This document shows, piece after piece, positions 24,900 through 29,970 of a stretch of 29,970 nucleotides of DNA. Origin of the DNA: Candidatus Helarchaeota archaeon (GTDB lineage Archaea; Asgardarchaeota; Lokiarchaeia; Helarchaeales; HEL-GB-A); NCBI GenBank assembly GCA_016840125.1, contig JAEOSY010000453.1:1-29970 (forward strand), written 5' to 3'. Within the stretch, counting starts at the first letter, position 1, and each line of letters starts with the position of its first letter. A program made the translations under genes and the position numbers. A model generated the notes under the pieces. That model did no database searches. It was given only the letters and a program-made list of their open reading frames with translations, and was not told the DNA's origin.

Positions 24900-26030
24900 C
24901 TATTGTTTATAAAAACCATATTTCATCACTGAATCTTTTAAGGCTTTTAAATTGGCGATGGGAATCTCATCAGGTAATGCACACGCAGAGCAGAGCATAT
25001 AGCCGCCCCCTTCCATGCACCCCGCAATTTGTTTTTGACAATATTTTTCAACGTCTTTTGGTGTCGCCATCGCAGTGACTTGTGGAGGAATATTTCCCAT
25101 AATACACGCTCGGTCCCCGAGAACTTCTTTCGCTTTGAAAATATCAGTTAAATCTAGGTGAAACATGGTCTTCGCTTTTGGCAACTCCGTAAAGTAGTCA
25201 AGAGCGGCTGTATAATCATTATCGAGATGGAACTGAACTATAAAACCTTTTTTAATAATATAATCGGCAATCCTCTTTATGTGTGGCCAGAAAAGTTCAA
25301 ATCTTTTAGCACCTATAAGGTTTGTGGCAATTCGAGAGAAACCAAACAACACCATAGTTGTTCGCTTATGTCTGCTAGGGGGTATCTGTAAGTCAAGGGT
25401 CTTTAAGATTTCAGCCTCGGTGCTTTCACAGGCTTGCAAGACCGTGTCGGGCATTTTAACAACATCAACCAAGAAATTATCAAACCTTCTAAGGAACGAG
25501 ATAATGTCAACAGGAGGTTCGATAATGGCTTCAGCAAGATTTAGGACATCCATTTCTTTCAACCAGCGCCCCACACTTAGATTTCCATATTGGCGGATGT
25601 ATTTTGCAAACTCTGCTTGTAGCTCGGGTCTTCTCTTAAAATGAGAGAAGCCTTTTTCCATTAGAAGGTTATATTCATTACGTTTCATGAGTTCTTTTTC
25701 ATGCATCTGCTCGGGGATATTGCCTTTTGGAAGGTCCCAGTCGAAATAAAACATGCTATGAGAACCTGGGAAGGGTAAATAGTAGCCAAGTAAGGGTGAG
25801 CAGCCAGAATACATATCAAAACCCCCAAATTGTTCCCAAATCGTCTTTACTGCTTCAAAAGATTTTGGAATATTGAAAAAGTATTCCTCAATTGTCATTC
25901 CCGTCAACAGTCCAGGTGTACAGCGAAGGACGGGAACAAAGGGAACCCGATCAGGTTCCTTTAAACTCAGCATCGCCTCAACTCGTTCACGGGGAGTCAT
26001 AGTTTCATCAGGATGCATTTTTAGGGGCAT
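24900..26030 (-). CDS. UroD-type (corrinoid methyltransferase MtaA/MtbA-like) protein
   Basis: A 376-residue protein of the uroporphyrinogen decarboxylase superfamily, shown by MTPRERVEAMLSLKEPDRVPF at the start, the long central domain and a C-terminal GYMLCSACALPDEIPIANLKAL. Zinc-dependent methyltransferases of this family (MtaA, MtbA) have HxCxn...C. Here the first pair reads His268-Leu-Asp270, and the later Cys350 (with Cys347) is present, so one Cys ligand is replaced by Asp. The heme-pathway enzyme is unlikely given this divergence and the context. No corrinoid-binding protein lies in the window. It is the first gene of the UroD/VOC/isomerase/ThDP operon. The start at 26030 has no Shine-Dalgarno and is close to a TATA-like element, so the mRNA may be nearly leaderless. 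Confidence 0.82.
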   Translation of the reverse strand: MPLKMHPDETMTPRERVEAMLSLKEPDRVPFVPVLRCTPGLLTGMTIEEYFFNIPKSFEAVKTIWEQFGGFDMYSGCSPLLGYYLPFPGSHSMFYFDWDLPKGNIPEQMHEKELMKRNEYNLLMEKGFSHFKRRPELQAEFAKYIRQYGNLSVGRWLKEMDVLNLAEAIIEPPVDIISFLRRFDNFLVDVVKMPDTVLQACESTEAEILKTLDLQIPPSRHKRTTMVLFGFSRIATNLIGAKRFELFWPHIKRIADYIIKKGFIVQFHLDNDYTAALDYFTELPKAKTMFHLDLTDIFKAKEVLGDRACIMGNIPPQVTAMATPKDVEKYCQKQIAGCMEGGGYMLCSACALPDEIPIANLKALKDSVMKYGFYKQ

Positions 26031-26064
26031 ATTAAACCATCACAATCTTATTTTTAATCAGAGA

Positions 26065-26076
26065 AAAATATATTTT
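26065..26076. promoter_or_regulatory. Palindromic TATA-like element between divergent operons
   Basis: AAAATATATTTT is its own reverse complement and lies in the 93-base region between the minus-strand UroD operon and the plus-strand methyltransferase/EF-hand pair. It is about 35 bases from the UroD start and 48 from the methyltransferase start, so one element could serve both directions. Assigned by eye. Confidence 0.45.
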
Positions 26077-26123
26077 CCACATCCTTTTAAACCGTTCCTT
26101 AGGTAATTGATGGAGAGAAGAGA

Positions 26124-26882
26124 ATGGATCTGAAAGATACGCAAGAATTTTACGATGACATTGCTGAAACATATGATTGGTTATTCTCAGAATGGAAAGC
26201 AGTCATGAACAGGCAGATGGAGAAGTTAGTTCCCCTGTTTAGAGAAAAAAGTGTGAAAAAAGTATTGGATTGTGCATGTGGAACAGGTGTTCAGTCGATA
26301 GGGTTGTTGCAGGCAGGATTCGAAGTTTTAAGTTCCGACATAAGTGGAAAGATGTTGGAGCAGGCATCAAGGCACGCAAAGGAAGAGGGATTGAACTTGG
26401 AGACTCTTAGAGCTGGCTTCAGGGAACTTAAGCAGAAAGTTCCAGATCAATTCGATGCGGTGGTTTGTATGGGTAACTCGATCCCACACTTGTTCTCGGA
26501 TCAAGATATTAAAGACGCATTACTCAACATGAAACACGTCTTGAAACCAGGAGGGTTGTTTGTTGTAGAGATAAGGGATTTCGACCGCCTCTTCGAATCC
26601 CAAGAGAAGTTCATGGTCATTCAAGTTAATGCAGAACATGGGGACAATTTGGTGACGATCCTTTATGACGTTGAAAAAACCCGTCCAATTGCACGGTTTC
26701 ATGTCATTTATATCATTCAAAATAAAATCAGTAAGCAATATAAATTAGATGTGCATTCGGTGGATTATTATCCGATTGGAAATGAAAAGTTAAGGATGTT
26801 GATTCAGGATGCTGGATTTTTAAATGTAAAAAGAAGAGATGACTTTGAGGGATTTGTCTGGTTCATAGGACAAAAAGAATGA
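26124..26882 (+). CDS. Class I SAM-dependent methyltransferase (glycine/sarcosine N-methyltransferase-like)
   Basis: A 252-residue methyltransferase. The start FYDDIAETYDWLFSEWKAVMNRQ resembles the N-terminal part of glycine/sarcosine and dimethylglycine N-methyltransferases. Motif I is VLDCACGTG, the acidic residue after strand 2 is in LSSDISGKMLEQA, and motif post-I continues with VVCMGNSIPHLF and LKPGGLFVVEIRD. Small-amine methylation is a reasonable guess, but the substrate-binding residues were not checked. The ATG at 26124 follows GGAGAGAAGAG. The gene ends nine bases before the GTG start of the EF-hand gene, so the two are likely cotranscribed, divergently from the UroD operon. Confidence 0.85.
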   Translation: MDLKDTQEFYDDIAETYDWLFSEWKAVMNRQMEKLVPLFREKSVKKVLDCACGTGVQSIGLLQAGFEVLSSDISGKMLEQASRHAKEEGLNLETLRAGFRELKQKVPDQFDAVVCMGNSIPHLFSDQDIKDALLNMKHVLKPGGLFVVEIRDFDRLFESQEKFMVIQVNAEHGDNLVTILYDVEKTRPIARFHVIYIIQNKISKQYKLDVHSVDYYPIGNEKLRMLIQDAGFLNVKRRDDFEGFVWFIGQKE

Positions 26883-26891
26883 GGGGCTCAC

Positions 26892-29096
26892 GTGAAAGGA
26901 GTTAGTAAATTGATAGATATAAAGGATGTACGTGCTGCGTTAAAAGAAGTCATATCACGTTATGATGCTGATGAAGACGGAGAGCTTAGCCCGAAAGAAG
27001 CGTTTTGCTTTCTGCAGGGTTTTTGGGGAGTGGGATACTCGCCAAGTCACGTCCAGCTTGTTAAAGACCTATATACCAATCCAAAATATGCTGCTAAGAA
27101 AGTTGAGAAGATAGGAGATTGGCAATCTACACACTATAAAGGATACATTCCTTTAGATGGTATGATACGATTTTGTGAGGTAGAGATGGACAAGTCTAAT
27201 GAATTACAAAATCAAGTATATAATTCACTAGTCAGTCATGGGTATGATATAAATAAGAAAGAGGGGAAAGTCAAGCTTAAATTAATGAACCCACCGCGTG
27301 AAACATACCAAACCCTGTGTTTGCGTCTTGCCCAAAGCCATTTAAAATCCCCTCGCAACATTAACTTAATGCAATGGTTAATGGAAATAGGTAATGGCAT
27401 GATCGAACATCGGGAGCGCCCAAACGAGGAGTTAATGAAGATACTAGGTGAAAGCAAAGTTTTTGGGGATTCAGAAGCCCAATGGGATAATATGGAGGCA
27501 GATTGGAGATTATCTGAGTTATTAGCTCAGGGCAATTATCTTGAAAAATCTGGATTACATTGGAGCAAGAAGTTCATTGAGGTTTTTAAAAAAGTTTTTG
27601 CTCTCTACGATGGAGACAAGGATAGTATATTAACCAGAGATGAGATGCGCCTTTTCCGGAGTGTTTTAACTGGACGAATACCTAATCAATCCCTCCTAGA
27701 GATTTATATGAAGCACGCTACTCTCGAAAAAATCATGGCCGAAGCGTTGGAAAGCGAAAATTCACGTAAAAATCTGCTAAGTTTCGTGTTCTGGCATGGT
27801 TATAATGAAAATTTGCATCTCTTACCCAGCGTAAACCTAGAACCCATCAACCAAAACACCTTAATATTGCATCTCTGCCAAAAAATTGAAAGCAAGAAGG
27901 GGAAAAATGTGGATTTTGAGGTTGATTTGCTAAGTAATTTCATTCAGTTTATGCTTTATGAGGAGGAGGCATTAGAGCCCAGTAACGAAGTTATCAGTGC
28001 TATTAGGAATGTCTTAGGTATTAAAAATTTGCAGGATATTTTTGAACTTAAAAGAGGGAAAGTAGAAACACTAAGCACTATTGAAGAAGCGTTCCAAGTA
28101 TTTGCACTCACACTTCAATATACTGCGAAGGATTGGGGTGAAACAACACCAGAATCGAGTCCAGTAACCTTTATTAGAAACGCTGAGGAAGCAATTCTTT
28201 CACGTGTGAAAGAACAACCGATAGTTTTCGTTGAGTTTTTATCCTCTAAAAATACTCTAGAACAGCTGAGAGGTATTCCATCAATTAAAAACTATTTAGA
28301 TCAGAGAATGAGCCGTAGAGGACATATTAGTATCATCCCGCAAATTATAGAAAGCTTATCATTTAAGGAAAGGTTCACAGGCTATTTCAAACAACTTTGG
28401 AAATTAATTGACCCTGTGGCGCTAGTAATTTTTGCAATGAAGCTAGTTGGAGCGTTAATATATTCAAGTGCTTACAATTCTAATGTGATTATCAATCTCT
28501 TAAAGCGATTAGATGATGACACCGGGAAATCAGTTCTCCAAAATATCGTAGAGCAGAAGATTGTTGCCCAAGAGCTAGTAGATTACTACTATTGTTTGCG
28601 ATTCAAGGAGCCATATCCCGACATCCTTCCTAGGGAGAATGAACTTATTCAAATGACGGCAGACCAAATAGCGGATAAATTAGCAGATTATTGTGGAGTG
28701 CCGCAAGCCAAGATAGATGCTCATTTTCGGATGTATAAAATAATTGGATCTGATCAATCAATAGGTAATACAATCCTCAAAGATGCCAAACAGCTGCAAA
28801 AGTATGGGATAGATAGAAAGACGGTAGCTAAGAAGTTTGCAGCTTTGTTAGGGATTGAGAAGGGGAAAAATTTGCAAGCAGATTCTCCCTATCGTGTCGT
28901 GAAATGCTATACTGCGGGCCATCATCCAGATGTGTTTCACCCAACTCATGGAGAATTATGTTACTATCTAGAGAGTGATAGGGTTGGAGGATCTGCGGAT
29001 TGCTTGATTATTAATAAAACACTGGTCTCGGAGGAACATCAAGAGGAAGTTATTAGGTGGTCAGAAGGAGATATAGAAAATCTTTTAGTGGTATGA
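26892..29096 (+). CDS. Large EF-hand-containing protein
   Basis: A 734-residue soluble, mostly helical protein with two canonical calcium-binding EF loops. Loop 1 is DADEDGELSPKE (residues 25-36), with Asp at positions 1, 3 and 5, Gly at 6 and Glu at 12. Loop 2 is DGDKDSILTRDE (240-251), with Ser in place of Gly at 6 but all acidic ligands kept. Both are flanked by helices. The loops lie more than 200 residues apart, so each may pair with a degenerate partner hand. The remainder (about 270-734) matches no family I recognise. Calcium-dependent conformational control is inferred. The GTG at 26892 follows GAGGGG. The TGA stop at 29094 is followed in the same frame by 55 further open codons. Confidence 0.85.
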   Translation: MKGVSKLIDIKDVRAALKEVISRYDADEDGELSPKEAFCFLQGFWGVGYSPSHVQLVKDLYTNPKYAAKKVEKIGDWQSTHYKGYIPLDGMIRFCEVEMDKSNELQNQVYNSLVSHGYDINKKEGKVKLKLMNPPRETYQTLCLRLAQSHLKSPRNINLMQWLMEIGNGMIEHRERPNEELMKILGESKVFGDSEAQWDNMEADWRLSELLAQGNYLEKSGLHWSKKFIEVFKKVFALYDGDKDSILTRDEMRLFRSVLTGRIPNQSLLEIYMKHATLEKIMAEALESENSRKNLLSFVFWHGYNENLHLLPSVNLEPINQNTLILHLCQKIESKKGKNVDFEVDLLSNFIQFMLYEEEALEPSNEVISAIRNVLGIKNLQDIFELKRGKVETLSTIEEAFQVFALTLQYTAKDWGETTPESSPVTFIRNAEEAILSRVKEQPIVFVEFLSSKNTLEQLRGIPSIKNYLDQRMSRRGHISIIPQIIESLSFKERFTGYFKQLWKLIDPVALVIFAMKLVGALIYSSAYNSNVIINLLKRLDDDTGKSVLQNIVEQKIVAQELVDYYYCLRFKEPYPDILPRENELIQMTADQIADKLADYCGVPQAKIDAHFRMYKIIGSDQSIGNTILKDAKQLQKYGIDRKTVAKKFAALLGIEKGKNLQADSPYRVVKCYTAGHHPDVFHPTHGELCYYLESDRVGGSADCLIINKTLVSEEHQEEVIRWSEGDIENLLVV

Positions 29097-29264
29097 TTAA
29101 ATGCACCGAAAAAGGCGGAGTGGGAAGATTGGGATGGATTTTTATACTGTTCGGATATGAATCCCTATCTGATTCGTGTGGCTTGTTGTTTTGAAGGGGA
29201 AGGTACGCGGTATCATGTGGATGTGACCAAATTATGCCGAATTCTGGGATTGCTACTTAAATAG
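29097..29264 (+). other. In-frame open extension after the EF-hand gene stop
   Basis: After the TGA, the same frame stays open for 55 codons to a TAG at 29262. The translation looks protein-like, with clustered Trp and Cys (EWEDWDGFLYCSD, then RVACCFEGEG) and a hydrophobic helix at its end (CRILGLLL). It has no own Shine-Dalgarno; the first ATG in frame is at 29157. It could be the former C-terminus cut by a nonsense change, read-through, a remnant of another gene, or chance. Confidence 0.35.
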
Positions 29265-29970
29265 TCTTTTAAATCGACCCTTCTTCTTTTTCTTCTTCTT
29301 TTTCTTCTTCTTTTTCCCATCAAGGGCCTTCTGGGATTCTTCAATGGCAGCTTTCTTGACATGGTAAAAGTCCTCTTCGATGGAGGTTTCGCTCATCTGT
29401 TTCCAAACATCAGTTAAAGTTTTTACGCGATCTGTTGAGGAGGGCGTTTTTTCTTGAATTTCTGCAAACTCAATGAAATGGGCCTCTTCCGGAGAGAATT
29501 CCTGAGATTCCTGAACTTTGGGAGATTCGGGGATTTCTGCTACAAATGCATCACTCGTGAGAAATTTCGAATAATCAAAATTGGAACTGATATAATTATT
29601 AAATTCTTCTTGCGTCATTTTAAAGCTCCCAAGAAGAGAATTCATCGATTTCGCGCTGTAGGATTGGAACAGGTATTTCAATAAAAATTCCAAGTTAATT
29701 TTTTCGTGGCTTTCTGCCAGTTTTTTGGATATGTCGCTTTTGATAGTATCCCGGATAAATTCCTGCCATTCGTTAATACACTCTACAATGAGATCTTGGA
29801 GAAAGGTCTGACCCATATCATCAGGGAAGAGTTTCAGAGTAATGTTTCGATCCTTCAGGGCGTCTAGGTAAAAAACTACAAACTTAGTTTTGATAGTTAA
29901 TAGTAATTCATTTTCGTTCTCAAAAAGGATTTTATTTATCTCGGAAGTAAAGCGTTCAGAGGTTTCAAAA
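29253..29970 (-). CDS. Protein with polylysine C-terminal tail, 5' end outside window
   Basis: The frame is open from the window edge (29970) to TAG at 29253, giving at least 238 residues; the ATG at 29816 is probably internal, since the 51 codons before it are open and protein-like (KFVVFYLDALKDRNITLKLF). The visible part is helical and acidic, with a low-complexity Glu/Ser/Pro linker (about EIPESPKVQESQEFSPEE) and a second helical region. It ends DG, twelve Lys, then GRFKRLFK. That tail would carry strong positive charge suited to binding acidic membrane lipid, nucleic acid or an acidic protein. It has no transmembrane segment. The family is not recognised. It is convergent with the EF-hand gene. 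Confidence 0.7.
   Translation of the reverse strand, partial: FETSERFTSEINKILFENENELLLTIKTKFVVFYLDALKDRNITLKLFPDDMGQTFLQDLIVECINEWQEFIRDTIKSDISKKLAESHEKINLEFLLKYLFQSYSAKSMNSLLGSFKMTQEEFNNYISSNFDYSKFLTSDAFVAEIPESPKVQESQEFSPEEAHFIEFAEIQEKTPSSTDRVKTLTDVWKQMSETSIEEDFYHVKKAAIEESQKALDGKKKKKKKKKKKKGRFKRLFK
29280..29315. repeat. Three perfect 12-bp repeats encoding the polylysine tail
   Basis: CTTCTTCTTTTT on the plus strand occurs three times in tandem without mismatch (36 bases). On the minus strand each unit is AAA-AAG-AAG-AAG, so the array encodes exactly twelve lysines. Such a tract is prone to slippage, and gains or losses of a whole unit keep the frame. Confidence 0.9.

Noticed and set aside
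24900..26030. Heme-pathway uroporphyrinogen decarboxylase
   Set aside because: The operon has no other tetrapyrrole gene, and the C-terminal Cys-bearing motif and length fit the methyltransferase branch better.
29094..29096. Selenocysteine at the EF-hand TGA as the preferred reading
   Set aside because: The TGA is not in a redox-type sequence context, and I could not identify a SECIS element by eye; kept only as one possibility.

Overview
The window reads as chromosomal DNA of an archaeon, most likely an Asgard lineage; I cannot place it to class. The evidence is the mix of genes. There is a degenerate Ras/Rab-like GTPase fold (5521-6660), a 734-residue protein with two EF-hand loops (26892-29096), a membrane protein with a longin/roadblock-like C-terminal domain (20509-21585), a long charged coiled-coil protein (476-1747), and lysine-rich C-terminal tails. 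These sit beside ordinary prokaryotic enzymes. The DNA is AT-rich, genes are tightly packed in short operons, and TTG, GTG and ATG starts are all used. No tRNA, rRNA, CRISPR array or transposase was seen, and no gene-free stretch exceeds about 200 bases.

Left part (1-6660): the end of a small PCP_red-like protein, the coiled-coil protein, a minus-strand nucleotidyltransferase with a small partner protein behind a perfect 20-bp palindrome, a DUF998-like membrane protein, a large membrane protein with PH-like modules, and the pseudo-GTPase.

Middle (6675-20322): all on the minus strand except one cassette. It holds an AAA+ ATPase with a methyltransferase, a small membrane protein with a CE15-like esterase, a cation transporter fused to a NifX/NifB-like domain, and two closely related ThDP enzymes on either side of a 1193-residue soluble PAS/GAF histidine kinase. 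An opposite-strand MNT-HEPN toxin-antitoxin type pair sits between the first ThDP enzyme and the kinase. A HAD-fold protein follows a protein made of decapeptide repeats.

Right part (20509-29970): a longin-like membrane protein, then a four-gene minus-strand operon of UroD-type methyltransferase, VOC protein, TIM-barrel isomerase and a third ThDP enzyme. This operon diverges, from a shared palindromic TATA-like element, from a SAM methyltransferase and EF-hand gene pair. The window ends inside a minus-strand gene whose product ends in twelve lysines.

The strongest candidates for something new are the UroD/VOC/isomerase/ThDP operon facing the methyltransferase/EF-hand pair, the decapeptide-repeat protein coupled to an atypical HAD protein, and the cluster of eukaryote-like signalling or scaffold proteins. 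The functions of these systems are inferred, not shown.
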